Positions 30,288-41,270 are shown, counted from the stretch's first letter. The stretch is 64,000 nucleotides of DNA from Thermoplasmata archaeon (GCA_021797555.1 JAJZZM010000001.1:1-64000); one strand, 5' to 3'. The notes: generated by a model from the letters alone, not told the origin. Program-made: numbers and translations.

Positions 30288-31385
30288 ATGACTTACAATT
30301 TTATGAAATTAAGCTATAAAAAACTCAAAATGCCACTGATAAGCCCTTTTACAACCAGTTTTGGAACAGATACAGATAAGGATGTTTATATATTTATTCT
30401 TGAAGATAATGGTATAAAAGCTTATTCAGAGAGTGTAACAGACGAGAATCCGTTTTATGGCCCTGAAGATAATTATACTGCATTTCACATTATAAATAAT
30501 TATCTTGCACCTATTGTAAAAGGACTGCCGAAACCTGAAGAATTCAATGAAAAATCGGGATTTATAAGGGGCAACAATATGGCAAAGGCTGCCATGGAAA
30601 TGCTTCTTTATGATTATTATGCAAAACTTGATGGAAAGCCTTTAAGCAAATATATGGGCAAAACTAGAGGCTATGCAGATGTAGGTATATCCCTCGGTAT
30701 GGATGACATTAATATAACTCTCAAAAAAATACAGGATGCACTTGACAGGGGATATAAAAGAATAAAAGTAAAGATAATGAAAGGAAAAGAAACAGAAATT
30801 CTCAGCTCTGTTCGCGATAGTTTCCCGGAAATAGTACTTAGTGCTGATGCGAACAGCGATTACACTGAAAAAGATTTTGACCTTGTTAAAAAAATTGATA
30901 AATATGATCTGGTTTATCTGGAGCAGCCACTTTACCATGATGATATCATCTACCATTCAAGGCTGGCAAGGCAGATGTCCACGCCTATATGCCTTGATGA
31001 ATCAATAACATCTCCGGAAAAAGCGCAGAAGGCATTTGAAATAGAGGCCTGCAGGGTTATAAATATCAAGGAAGGGCGTCTGGGTGGTATTGAAAATTCA
31101 TTGAAAGTTATTGATATAGTGAAGACCTTCAAGGGTCATGTATGGATAGGCGGAATGCTTGAAACCGGGATCGGGAGGGCATTCAACGTTTCTGTTGCAT
31201 CGCTTGAAGACATAAACTATCCCGGCGATACATCTCCAAATGATAAATATTTCACACAGGACATTGTTAAAAACCCATTTAATATGATTAATGGAACAAT
31301 AAGACCCAATGAAGGCAATGGCATCGGAGTAGAAATTGATGAAGAATATTTAAAGAAGTATACAGTAGATGAGGGTGTTTTATAA
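30288..31385 (+). CDS. Enolase-superfamily enzyme (N-acylamino acid racemase / o-succinylbenzoate synthase-like)
   Basis: RIKVKIMKG, LSADANSDY, LEQPL, CLDESITS, INIKEGRLGG and HVWIGGMLETGIGRAFNVSVASLEDINYPGDTS. Confidence 0.85.
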   Translation: MTYNFMKLSYKKLKMPLISPFTTSFGTDTDKDVYIFILEDNGIKAYSESVTDENPFYGPEDNYTAFHIINNYLAPIVKGLPKPEEFNEKSGFIRGNNMAKAAMEMLLYDYYAKLDGKPLSKYMGKTRGYADVGISLGMDDINITLKKIQDALDRGYKRIKVKIMKGKETEILSSVRDSFPEIVLSADANSDYTEKDFDLVKKIDKYDLVYLEQPLYHDDIIYHSRLARQMSTPICLDESITSPEKAQKAFEIEACRVINIKEGRLGGIENSLKVIDIVKTFKGHVWIGGMLETGIGRAFNVSVASLEDINYPGDTSPNDKYFTQDIVKNPFNMINGTIRPNEGNGIGVEIDEEYLKKYTVDEGVL

Positions 31386-31426
31386 CGAATAATATAATAG
31401 AATATTTCCAGGAGCAGAAAGATTCA

Positions 31427-32509
31427 ATGATTTCCGATCTGAAATCAATCATCGAGATAGAAAGTCCCTCCACAGATAAAGATAGTTTAGATGTATTTGC
31501 CTCCTTTATGAAAGGATATATAAAAAAGCAACTTGGGCTGGATGCTGAAATTCTTGAATCAAACGATGCAGGCAACGATTTACGTCTCCGTATAAAAGGA
31601 AGAGGGGAAAAACAGGTGCTCCTATTATGCCATTATGATACTGTGTTCCCCAAAGAAACACTTAAAAGTAGACCGTTCAGGATAGTTGATGGCAAGGCAT
31701 ACGGCCCCGGTATTTTTGATATGAAAACAGGGATTATACAGACAATTTATGCATTGAAAGCACTGATAAAAAACAACGAATTATTAAATTCCGTTGTTTT
31801 ATTGATTACGTCTGATGAAGAAATTGAATCTAAGTCATCAAAGGATATCATAATAAATGAGGCTAAAAAGTCACTGTATACTCTTGTAATGGAGCCTTCT
31901 CTGAACGGGGCACTGAAGACTGAGAGAAGCGGTGTTGGAACTATAACGGTTAATGTTTATGGTAAGGCTTCCCATGCAGGTCTCGACCCTGAAAATGGTG
32001 CCAATGCGATATATGAAATGGCGTATATGATTCCTGAAATTATTGGACTGAATAATAAAAGTAAGGGTACATCATTGAACCTTGACGTCATTAAAGGAGG
32101 TGACAGAACCAACGTAATTCCTGACTTCTGCCAGGGCATCATGGATATACGCTACCGCATTCCCGAAGAATCAGATAGAGTTTTAAAAGCACTGAAAGAT
32201 ATGCCGGCAAAAATTCCTGGAACAAGAAGGGAAATAGAACATATACTCAGGCCACCACTAATAAAAACTGCGGAATCTGAAAAACTTTATGAAAAGATAA
32301 ATAAACTGGGAGCAACCAATGGTATTGCTATCTCACAGGCATCCGTGGCGGGTGGCAGCGATGGAAATTTCTGTTCTTATTACTGTCCGGTTATAGATGG
32401 GCTAGGAGCAGTAGGTAATGGAGCACACTCTGAAAATGAATATGTGCTTGTTGATAAAATCCCTGAAAGGACGGCACTGCTATATTTAATACTGAAGAAT
32501 ATAGATTGA
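31427..32509 (+). CDS. M20-family metallopeptidase (carboxypeptidase G2/ArgE-like)
   Basis: LLLCHYDTVFP, AYGPGIFDMKTG, ITSDEEIESKSS; HAGLDPENGANAI. Confidence 0.88.
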   Translation: MISDLKSIIEIESPSTDKDSLDVFASFMKGYIKKQLGLDAEILESNDAGNDLRLRIKGRGEKQVLLLCHYDTVFPKETLKSRPFRIVDGKAYGPGIFDMKTGIIQTIYALKALIKNNELLNSVVLLITSDEEIESKSSKDIIINEAKKSLYTLVMEPSLNGALKTERSGVGTITVNVYGKASHAGLDPENGANAIYEMAYMIPEIIGLNNKSKGTSLNLDVIKGGDRTNVIPDFCQGIMDIRYRIPEESDRVLKALKDMPAKIPGTRREIEHILRPPLIKTAESEKLYEKINKLGATNGIAISQASVAGGSDGNFCSYYCPVIDGLGAVGNGAHSENEYVLVDKIPERTALLYLILKNID

Positions 32510-32529
32510 AATACCAAAATTCATATCTT

Positions 32530-32712
32530 TTAAAGTATTTTTTCAATAATTTTAGTATCTAGCCAGTGATTGTTTAAAATACCATTATCATCCAATATGC
32601 CCACATGGGAAAAACCTCTTGACAGATAAAGTTTTTTGCTCTTTTATTTCCGGAAATCATTGTAAGTACAATTTTATGGAAGCCATTGTTTCTGGCTTTT
32701 GATATTCAAAGC
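32530..32712 (-). pseudogene. Decayed GNAT acetyltransferase C-terminus
   Basis: Minus-strand ARNNGFHKIVLTMISGNKRA then, after a frameshift, KKLYLSRGFSHVGILDDNGILNNHWLDTKIIEKIL*. Confidence 0.6.
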
Positions 32713-32774
32713 TCCCTGTTATATGTTAATCTATTTTAAACTATCCCAATTCTCCTATTTATGTATATTACATG

Positions 32775-32953
32775 AATTGCATGTGAATCCTCAACTTCTT
32801 TCCACCTTCCAGAAACTGTTACTTCCATTTATAAAATAATGATACTGCTATTCAATGCTCCCTGCATATCTCTGATATAGTAATATTAGGATTAGGGAAT
32901 GACTCCATTATAATATTGTATTTTCCATCATCTGTATATGTTCTTCCAGGCAT
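32775..32953 (-). mobile_element. IS3/IS911-type OrfA relic
   Basis: MPGRTYTDDGKYNIIMESFPNPNITISEICREH*IAVSLFYKWK*QFLEGGKK: HTH OrfA-like with two in-frame stops. Confidence 0.6.
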
Positions 32954-33094
32954 TTACATTACCTCACTTATATATTTATATAAATCATTCGTTATATATA
33001 TACCCTTAGATGTGTTTAAATTTGAACTGTTCAGAACCAATACAATATATATTATATTTTTATTTTAATTTAAAATATAAAATAAATATTCATA

Positions 33095-34147
33095 TTACTC
33101 CGGTATTTTATTGAATTTACCATTCTCTGTATGTTCAATTCTTTTTCCTGATTTATAAAAATTCATTGTTGATTTAATAAAGGATAATTTAACATTATCG
33201 CCCTCATTATGATTATCATCAAATTTATCACCACGTACCTTTATGTTATAATTTCCTATGTCTATATTAAACAGTATCTCGGACCCAAGAAACTGCATTG
33301 ATTTTATTATTCCATTTATTTCCCCATCATCTGAAAATTTGATATCCTCTGATCTTATTTCAAGTAAATCATAATCCATATTATCATTTATATTCAAATT
33401 GTTTTTGGGAATTAAATTAACAGCACCAAGAAGCCTTGCACAGAATATATCATTGGGTTTATTGTACAATTCCCTGGGTGATGATTTTTGAATTAGTTTC
33501 CCATGATGTAGCACTATTACCTCATCGCCTAATGCCATTGCTTCAGTTGGGTCATGTGTAACATGTATTACAGTTAATTTGAATTCTTTTTGTATTCTCT
33601 TTAAATAATCCCTTAAATCTATTCTTACTCTCGTATCCAGATTGCTTAATGGCTCATCAAGCAGCAATATCGTGGGCTTTTTTATTACCGCCCTTGCAAG
33701 TGCAACCCTCTGCTGCTGGCCACCACTTAACTGTGCAGGATATTTGCCGGCCTGGTCCGTCAACTCCATTACCCTTAAAAGTTCATTTACCCTTTTTATT
33801 ATCTCATTTCTGGGCATTTTCATTACATTTAACGGTGATGCTATATTTTCATATACCGTTAAATGCGGATATAACGCATAGTTCTGGAATACCAGCCCGA
33901 GGTCACGCTTCCATGCCGGTGCATTTGTCATTTCATTCCCCGAAATAGTTATTTTACCTGAATCGGGAAATTCTAGACCTGCTATTATTCTCAATAATGT
34001 TGTTTTGCCCGATCCACTTGGTCCAAGCACAACATAATACTTATTTTCTTCTAATTCCAAATCATTTATTTCAAGTGCGGTAAAATTACCGAATTTTTTT
34101 ATTATATTATTAATTGATAATATCATTTTATACCACCTCCACGCCAT
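33095..34147 (-). CDS. ABC transporter ATPase (MalK/UgpC-like)
   Basis: Walker A GPSGSGKTT, signature LSGGQQQRVALARA, Walker B ILLLDEPLSNLD, C-terminal TOBE-like region. Confidence 0.93.
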   Translation of the reverse strand: MAWRWYKMILSINNIIKKFGNFTALEINDLELEENKYYVVLGPSGSGKTTLLRIIAGLEFPDSGKITISGNEMTNAPAWKRDLGLVFQNYALYPHLTVYENIASPLNVMKMPRNEIIKRVNELLRVMELTDQAGKYPAQLSGGQQQRVALARAVIKKPTILLLDEPLSNLDTRVRIDLRDYLKRIQKEFKLTVIHVTHDPTEAMALGDEVIVLHHGKLIQKSSPRELYNKPNDIFCARLLGAVNLIPKNNLNINDNMDYDLLEIRSEDIKFSDDGEINGIIKSMQFLGSEILFNIDIGNYNIKVRGDKFDDNHNEGDNVKLSFIKSTMNFYKSGKRIEHTENGKFNKIPE

Positions 34148-35826
34148 ACCTTATCTATTTTTGATCTCAGAAATATGGCTATCAACACTGCCGGGATCAT
34201 GCTCAAAACACTGGATGCTGCCAGTATTCCATATTCAACCGCCTCATGGCCAAGAGACCCACCTATAAATATTGTCAGTGTCTGTGCCCCTGCAGGATAC
34301 AATATGCTCATGTTATATTCTGAATATGTAAATGCCAGCGGAAATATTAATGCGCCCCATGCAAATATAAAAGCATATAAAAACGCAACAAATATTCCAT
34401 CGTAACTTAATGGCAGTATTATCTTCCTGAATGATTTAAATATTGACATTCCGTCTATCTGCGCCGCCTCATCATATGATTTTGGAAATGTGCTGTAAAA
34501 ATTATATAACATCCATATAATTATTGGCATTACCATAACAGGATATATTATTATCAGGCCAAGCCACGAATTTATTGAATGTATATAATTTAATAGTGAA
34601 TAATCAGGTATCATTAAAATAACCAAGGGTATTGAATATATAAATAAAACAAGGCCTATAAATTTTATTCCGCCTACCCTGTAACGTGCGGCTGCATATG
34701 CTGCCGGTATTCCTATTAACAATGCAAGGAAAGAACCTAGAATAGACACAACAATGCTTGTTATAAAATAAGGTTCACCCTGCTTTATTGAATAAATATA
34801 ATTGGAAAATGTAATTTTTGCAGGTATTATTTCAGGTGGCAATGCAAATATTTCTGCATTGGTTTTAAACGATTCAAATATAATCCATACAAAGGGAAGC
34901 ATAAAGAAAAGCAAATACAAAATGGTGAAAAATAATACAAATGGTTTTGGCATTTCTATATTAGGCCAGTGAATGGACCTGAATTTGGATGCATGCATTT
35001 TATTGTTTAATGTTAATTTTACAAAAATTACTGCTATTACTGTTGATACAACTGTCATTATTGTCATTAAAACAGCTGAAAAGCCTAACTGACCCCCGAA
35101 AAATAATTCATATGAATAATATGATAAATCAAGATTTGCAAATGGTGGTGAAACGCCCAATGATGCGTATATCGGGTCAAATGTAAATGAACCGTATATT
35201 AACATTAAAATAAATGCTGCAAGTATCTGGTATTTTATATACGGTATATCTATGGTTATTAATTTTCTCATACCTTTTATATTATCTATATTATTTGCCT
35301 CGTCAATATTTTTAGGTATGGCCTTTAATCCGGCATATATTATTAATGTTGCAAGCGGCAGGCTTGACCATACATCTATTATTACTATGCTCCATATGGT
35401 TGTAAATAAATCCTTATGGTATATAAAATATATAATTCCGTAGAATGGGTTAAGCATTAAAATCCACATTGTTGCGCCTGTTACCAGTGGTATAAATGCA
35501 GGCAATAAAATCATTGGAAGCAAAAAATTTTTGTTCAATTTTTTTAAAAATGTTGCCAATGGTATTGCAAGCAAAATATCAATAACAGGAACAATAAATG
35601 TATAAATTAAACTGTTATCAATAATTTTGCCAAGATTGGGTGTTTTAAATAATTCCATATAATTTTTTAATCCAACAAAAATATATGAACCGGTGATGGT
35701 TTGCTGCTGAAATGTCAAAATAATATTCTCAATCATTGGATAAATGGCAAAAATTAAAAAATAGATGAGGGCAGGTATAATATATATAATTGCCCGCTTC
35801 TTTAAAGAATAATTAATTCTTTTCAT
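34123..35826 (-). CDS. Fused two-domain ABC sugar-type permease
   Basis: 567 aa; two EAA-loop motifs (DEANNIDNIKGMRKLITIDIPYIK; DEAAQIDGMSIFKSFRKIILPLS) in one ORF. Confidence 0.9.
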   Translation of the reverse strand: MKRINYSLKKRAIIYIIPALIYFLIFAIYPMIENIILTFQQQTITGSYIFVGLKNYMELFKTPNLGKIIDNSLIYTFIVPVIDILLAIPLATFLKKLNKNFLLPMILLPAFIPLVTGATMWILMLNPFYGIIYFIYHKDLFTTIWSIVIIDVWSSLPLATLIIYAGLKAIPKNIDEANNIDNIKGMRKLITIDIPYIKYQILAAFILMLIYGSFTFDPIYASLGVSPPFANLDLSYYSYELFFGGQLGFSAVLMTIMTVVSTVIAVIFVKLTLNNKMHASKFRSIHWPNIEMPKPFVLFFTILYLLFFMLPFVWIIFESFKTNAEIFALPPEIIPAKITFSNYIYSIKQGEPYFITSIVVSILGSFLALLIGIPAAYAAARYRVGGIKFIGLVLFIYSIPLVILMIPDYSLLNYIHSINSWLGLIIIYPVMVMPIIIWMLYNFYSTFPKSYDEAAQIDGMSIFKSFRKIILPLSYDGIFVAFLYAFIFAWGALIFPLAFTYSEYNMSILYPAGAQTLTIFIGGSLGHEAVEYGILAASSVLSMIPAVLIAIFLRSKIDKVWRGGGIK

Positions 35827-35859
35827 ATTTATTTCAGTATTTATTATTGGTTAATAACC

Positions 35860-37299
35860 TTAACTGATTACAGTTTCCCATTCGCTGTAGGCACTGGATA
35901 ATGCTGCTGATGCCGTTGTTTTATCTATGAAGTAATTATATATGTTTTGATTTAAATCAGGTGTCAGTGTTCCGAACAATGATTCAAGGCCTTCATATTC
36001 CTGTACTGCTGTTATATTTATATTAATTGATGATGCTGATTTAAGCATGGCAGGAACCCATGTGAAGTTTTTGTTTGATTCTGCTATTTTTAATGCCGAT
36101 ATCGTTGCAGGAAGATACTGGTATTTATCTATACCCATTTCATATTCCTTATCTGATACTGCGAATTTAAGGAATTTTATTGCCAGAGATGTATTTGCAT
36201 ATGGATTCACACCCATGTATGTTGGTGCATAGCCTGTGCTTCCACATGGCAGTATTGTAACATTGTAATTTCCTGCAACCTTTGATATTGAGCTGTTTGA
36301 ATATCCAGAGAAGAAGCTTGTCCATGCAAGCCCCATGGCAAATTCTCCGGATTCAAACAATGTTTCCTGCTCGCTGTATCCTATTGGTGATGTTGTTATT
36401 GACGGCTCAAACTGTGTTAAATTTTTATACATTTCAAGGGCCTGAACGCCGTATGTATTATTAAATGTTGGCCGGTATTTACCACTTATATTTCCCATAT
36501 ATGTCCAGTATGCAGCCCCGGAATCTTTTGCTATTCCTGTTGCCTTTGTATGGTTATTTCCATATGCATATAACAATCCCATGTATGCATCTATCATTGA
36601 ATGGCGTGATGAATCCGGAAACATTAATGAATGCCTTAATGATGTGTAATTCTTTTCAAGGCTTGCCAGTGTGCTGTTTATATAGTCTGCGGCATCATAT
36701 ACTGCTGTCCAGTTCTTATATGTATTCGGCATTATGGAGAAATGATATTTAGCTTCAAATCCGGTTTGCAGTGTTTTGTTATCAAAAACAGATTTCTGGT
36801 AAACCAGGACATAGCCAAGAACATTATGTATTGGGACTCCAACAAATTTTGATATCCCACCATTATGAAGAACATATGATCCTGAATATAATTCACCGCT
36901 CAAAAAGTTTGATGTGTTAAATCCCTGTGATGATAAATTCATTAAATACGGTGCCAGAGACGGCTCTCCAGATGGATAATACATTATTAGACCCGGTGAA
37001 GAATCCTTGTCCTCTAATGCAGATAATGATGAGGACACCAGATCGCTGTATCCAACGCTATCTATCGTTATTTTAACATTGGGGTTCTCCTTCTCAAATG
37101 TGCTTGCAACAGATGTTAAATATGCCTGCGTATCACTTCCACTGTCAACAAGGACAACAAGTGTGGAAACTTTTTTTGCAGGATGAAGATATAAATAAAC
37201 TCCTACACCTGCGCCGGCTCCAATCATAATTACAACAATGGCAATTGCCAAAATCTTAATACCTCTTTTTTTAGGAGGAACGTAATCGGGGTTTTGCAT
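35860..37299 (-). CDS. ABC transporter solute-binding protein
   Basis: N-terminal TM anchor; STLVVLVDSGSDTQAYLTSVASTFEKENPNVKITIDSVGYSDL...; same-strand cluster with permease and ATPase. Confidence 0.85.
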   Translation of the reverse strand: MQNPDYVPPKKRGIKILAIAIVVIMIGAGAGVGVYLYLHPAKKVSTLVVLVDSGSDTQAYLTSVASTFEKENPNVKITIDSVGYSDLVSSSLSALEDKDSSPGLIMYYPSGEPSLAPYLMNLSSQGFNTSNFLSGELYSGSYVLHNGGISKFVGVPIHNVLGYVLVYQKSVFDNKTLQTGFEAKYHFSIMPNTYKNWTAVYDAADYINSTLASLEKNYTSLRHSLMFPDSSRHSMIDAYMGLLYAYGNNHTKATGIAKDSGAAYWTYMGNISGKYRPTFNNTYGVQALEMYKNLTQFEPSITTSPIGYSEQETLFESGEFAMGLAWTSFFSGYSNSSISKVAGNYNVTILPCGSTGYAPTYMGVNPYANTSLAIKFLKFAVSDKEYEMGIDKYQYLPATISALKIAESNKNFTWVPAMLKSASSININITAVQEYEGLESLFGTLTPDLNQNIYNYFIDKTTASAALSSAYSEWETVIS

Positions 37300-37606
37300 T
37301 TTTTCTCTTCTATAAATTATTTTGGTATTTATAATATTTGCTATATAGATTTTTTATTACTATATAAAAATAAAATTTATAACCTTACTGTAATTTTTTT
37401 AAGAATTATATCATATGCTAGTTAAATAATTTATTATGTCATGCTGATCATTATTTAGATTGTATGATGCCATATATCGAATATGTTTACACAGTATAAA
37501 CTTTATACTATTATCTACCCTCAAGGAAGGAGATTCCTTGCTTTCACGGTTAAAATATATGAATATAAATAAATTATGGCATGATAAGTATTATATGTAT
37601 TCCATC

Positions 37607-39025
37607 TCACCATTTTAGTATTAAATCCCTTGCAGCTTTTAATTCATCTATCCTTGTTATGGATGTGTTTACCGGGGATTTTTTAAGTGTTTCATTATCT
37701 GCTTTTAATGCTTTTACCATAACATTAATGTAATAATCAATATCCTTTTTTGTTACAGATTCTGTGGGTTCTACCATCATGGCCTCCTTAACTATCAATG
37801 GAAAATATGTTGTTGGAGAATGTATTCCATAGTCAAGTATAAACTTTGATATATCCAAAGCCTTTTTTCCTGTGTTTTCAGTGGATAATACAAATTCATG
37901 CTTCTTTAACTTTTTATACGGTATTTTATAATATTCTGATAATCCATTTGACATGTAATTTGCATTTAAAACCGCCCTTTCCGTGTTTTTCCTCAAATTG
38001 TTTCCATTCTTCATTATATAGGAATATGCCCTGAGCAAAATCAAAAATGAACCATAATATGATGAGATTTTTCCTATGCTATTTTTTAAATTGTAAAATA
38101 ATTTATATTTATTATTATCCTCTGTAACGATGGGAACAGGCAGAAATTCCTTTAAAAATGATTTTACTGCCACCGGGCCCGATCCTGGACCCCCACCGCC
38201 ATGTGGTGTTGCAAATGTTTTATGCAAATTAAAATGGACAATGTCGAATCCCATTTTCCCGGGCGTGGTTATGCCTAATATTGCATTTAAATTTGCGCCA
38301 TCATAGTATAATAATGACCCATTTTTATGTATAATTTCAGAAATTTCCTTTATGTTGTCATCAAATATTCCCAGAGTGTTGGGATTTGTTATCATAAATG
38401 CAGCAGTATGCTCTGAAACTGTGGCTTTCAATGCATTAATATCAACAAGGCCGTCACTGTTAGATGGTATTTCTATAACGGTAAATCCCCCCATTGAAGC
38501 CGAAGCAGGGTTTGTGCCATGTGCTGAATCAGGTATTATTATTTCATTTCTTTTACCTAATTCATTTTTCATTTCAAAATATTTTCTTATTATCAATATC
38601 CCTGCAAACTCACCGTGGGCACCGGCTGATGGCTGCAGTGAAGAATAATCCATTCCCGAAATGGTTTTTAAATATTCCTGCAAATTATACATTATTTCTA
38701 AATTGCCCTGAATATTTTCTTCATTTTCCAATGGATGCTTATTAAAATCTTCCATTGATGCTATATAATCACTGTATTTTGGATTGTATTTCATTGTGCA
38801 TGAACCTAATGGATACATTCCTAAATCCACGGAATAATTCATTTCAGATAATCTTGTAAAATGCCTTGAAACATCAACAGACCTGACATCAGGCAATTTT
38901 AGTTTATCCCTTTTTATATAATCCGGATAATCATCACAGGCATCATCCAGATAATAATCATTGCCGGTCTTGTAATTTATTAAAAAATCCTCATCATAAT
39001 ATGCCTGCTTATACATTTTAATCAC
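37607..39025 (-). CDS. gcvPB: Glycine dehydrogenase (decarboxylating) subunit 2
   Basis: LGSCTMKYNPK, QPSAGAHGEFAGI, DSAHGTNPASASMGGF, NLHKTFATPHGGGGPGSGPVAV. Confidence 0.93.
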   Translation of the reverse strand: MIKMYKQAYYDEDFLINYKTGNDYYLDDACDDYPDYIKRDKLKLPDVRSVDVSRHFTRLSEMNYSVDLGMYPLGSCTMKYNPKYSDYIASMEDFNKHPLENEENIQGNLEIMYNLQEYLKTISGMDYSSLQPSAGAHGEFAGILIIRKYFEMKNELGKRNEIIIPDSAHGTNPASASMGGFTVIEIPSNSDGLVDINALKATVSEHTAAFMITNPNTLGIFDDNIKEISEIIHKNGSLLYYDGANLNAILGITTPGKMGFDIVHFNLHKTFATPHGGGGPGSGPVAVKSFLKEFLPVPIVTEDNNKYKLFYNLKNSIGKISSYYGSFLILLRAYSYIMKNGNNLRKNTERAVLNANYMSNGLSEYYKIPYKKLKKHEFVLSTENTGKKALDISKFILDYGIHSPTTYFPLIVKEAMMVEPTESVTKKDIDYYINVMVKALKADNETLKKSPVNTSITRIDELKAARDLILKW

Positions 39026-40328
39026 CTATAATTTCCGATAATTCAATTATATCATTGTCGTCTGTTTTCTCAGTTACTGAAAAAAAGCTTGCGGCTTTAT
39101 ATTTGTTTATATCCGATAATTCAGATAATTTAATTCCTCCCGATATATTATTTTTCCTTAATAATTCCTTATTATCAAAATAAAATAAATTATCAGAGAA
39201 ATTTATGGAATTGAAAACACTTTTTATGCCCCTTTTATTTAATTCGGTTTTTAATCTTTTGCTTTTATTCATTGTAATTAAGGCTATTTTCCTTAAACCG
39301 CCCGGGCCCAAAATTGATAAATATGATAATGCAGCTATCCCCAGCAATGCCTGGTTGGAGCATATATTGCTCATTGCTTTTGCACGCCTTATATGCTGTT
39401 CCCTTGCCTGCAATGTCATTACAAAGGCCTTTTTCCCATTTAAATCATTTGATAGCCCAATCAGCCTTCCCGGAGATTTATGCACATATTCCTTTTTGAA
39501 TGAAAACAATCCCAACAATGGACCACCAAAATTCATTCCTATGCCTAACTGCTGCCCTTCAGCAACGGCTATATCCGAACCATATTCTCCGGGAGGCTTT
39601 AATATGCCCAGTGAAACAGGGTCATAATACGTTATTAATATTGAAGATTTTTTTATCTCATTTAATTTAAATACATTTTCGTCTATTATGCCATAACTGT
39701 TTGGCTCCTCAACTATGATGGCACATGTATTGTTGTTTATTTTATTTTTTAGGTCTTCTAAATCTATTTTGCCATTTTCATCAAAGCTATAAAATATAAA
39801 TTTAAAATTAAGGCCATATGAATAATTTTTTATAATGCTTAATTTTGATTTGTATATGTTTTCAGGTATTAAAATTTCATTTTTCCCATTAATACGGTAT
39901 GCCATCCTTACTGCTTCGGCCAGGGATGTAAAGCCATCATACATTGATGAATTCGTAACATCCATTTCCGTTAAATCAGATATTATGCTCTGGTATTCAA
40001 ACAATGAAAATAAAATACCCTGTGATATTTCTGGCTGGTACGGCGTATAGGACGTTAAAAATTCATTTCTTGATATTATCTCATTTACCAAATTTGGTAT
40101 GAAACGGTCGTATATGCCATTGCCAAGGAAAAACAATTTATTTTTCTTATTTTTACTTTTTATTTTATTGATTTTATTTATTAATTCCATTTCACTTAAG
40201 GGCTTTCCAAGGTCAAGATTAACCATTAAATCAGACGGTATATCACTGAACAATTCATTGACATCACCCAAATTTAATGCTTTTAACATAATGCTATCTT
40301 CATTCATTGGATAACCCATAAAGAACAA
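39018..40328 (-). CDS. gcvPA: Glycine dehydrogenase (decarboxylating) subunit 1
   Basis: TSYTPYQPEISQGILFSLFEYQSIISDLTEMDVTNSSMYDG, GGPLLGLFSFKKEYVHKSPGRLIG; overlaps gcvPB by 8 nt. Confidence 0.93.
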   Translation of the reverse strand: MFFMGYPMNEDSIMLKALNLGDVNELFSDIPSDLMVNLDLGKPLSEMELINKINKIKSKNKKNKLFFLGNGIYDRFIPNLVNEIISRNEFLTSYTPYQPEISQGILFSLFEYQSIISDLTEMDVTNSSMYDGFTSLAEAVRMAYRINGKNEILIPENIYKSKLSIIKNYSYGLNFKFIFYSFDENGKIDLEDLKNKINNNTCAIIVEEPNSYGIIDENVFKLNEIKKSSILITYYDPVSLGILKPPGEYGSDIAVAEGQQLGIGMNFGGPLLGLFSFKKEYVHKSPGRLIGLSNDLNGKKAFVMTLQAREQHIRRAKAMSNICSNQALLGIAALSYLSILGPGGLRKIALITMNKSKRLKTELNKRGIKSVFNSINFSDNLFYFDNKELLRKNNISGGIKLSELSDINKYKAASFFSVTEKTDDNDIIELSEIIGD

Positions 40329-40664
40329 TTATATAATAATTTACATATTGCTTACGCATCTTCAATTAAGTGGGTTAACAGGTGATAATCATATAGCAGC
40401 ATGACCGTTAATTGGCGCAGTACCGAAAGGCTTAAGTTGCCGCAGCAGTATTGGCTATAATTATTATGCAAAATATATACTTAATAATTATACTGTTTAT
40501 TATTTAATATTATGTTATATAAATTATTCATTTTGTTTATAAATATATCAAATTAGATTTCTAAGATCCATTATAACCATTGCTCATAAGCTTGTTACTT
40601 CTTTCTAATGTTTATTTATTCCATTATACAATAAGTTAACACCATAGGAGGTTATAAAAATAGC

Positions 40665-41054
40665 ATTATTATTTTATGCCTCTTTTAATACATCTATATT
40701 ATATGCAACAACGGGCAAATATGCCTTAAATGCCGCTGTTGCAGGCTATGCAACCCTTTCAATGAAATATGTCCATGCGAATAATGGCCCTATCCTGTTA
40801 TGAATCCGCTTCCAGGAAGCATTTAACCTATTTAGGTTTAAACAAGCGTTATTACAATAACTATTACACTGCCCATAATCCATTATAGGATGGATGCAGG
40901 TCCTGCGGCAGCCAATGTAAATAGCTATCCCGGGCTTATTATTCCGCCAAGGCTTAGAAAATACATATTTCATGCAAGATATTTTTTAAGCTTTTTATCC
41001 TCTTTAATTCTGTTTTCCATTAAAGTTTTGGGTATATTGTTATTATCTATATAA
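40665..41054 (+). pseudogene. Decayed integral-membrane protein gene, possibly a permease
   Basis: Broken frames ALLFYASFNTSILYATTGKYALNAAVAGYATLSMKYVHANNGPILL* and ITITLPIIHYRMDAGPAAANVNSYPGLIIPPRLRKYIF. Confidence 0.3.
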
Positions 41055-41270
41055 AATATAAATTTATGATTTTATTTAAATTTTTTATTTAAAATTCTAT
41101 CATATATACAAATAATAAACTAAAAATTGTTAATTAGTATTTTATATTATTTGTATAAAATAAAAATATACATTAAAATTAAAGACATAAATTATTGATA
41201 TATAATGTAAGTATTAAACATACATACAAAAATTTCGTATTTTATTAATAATCAAGAATATTAATAATTC

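Noticed and set aside
40746-40973. 75-aa minus-strand ORF
   Set aside because: Antisense to a more convincing decayed membrane-protein frame; no recognisable family
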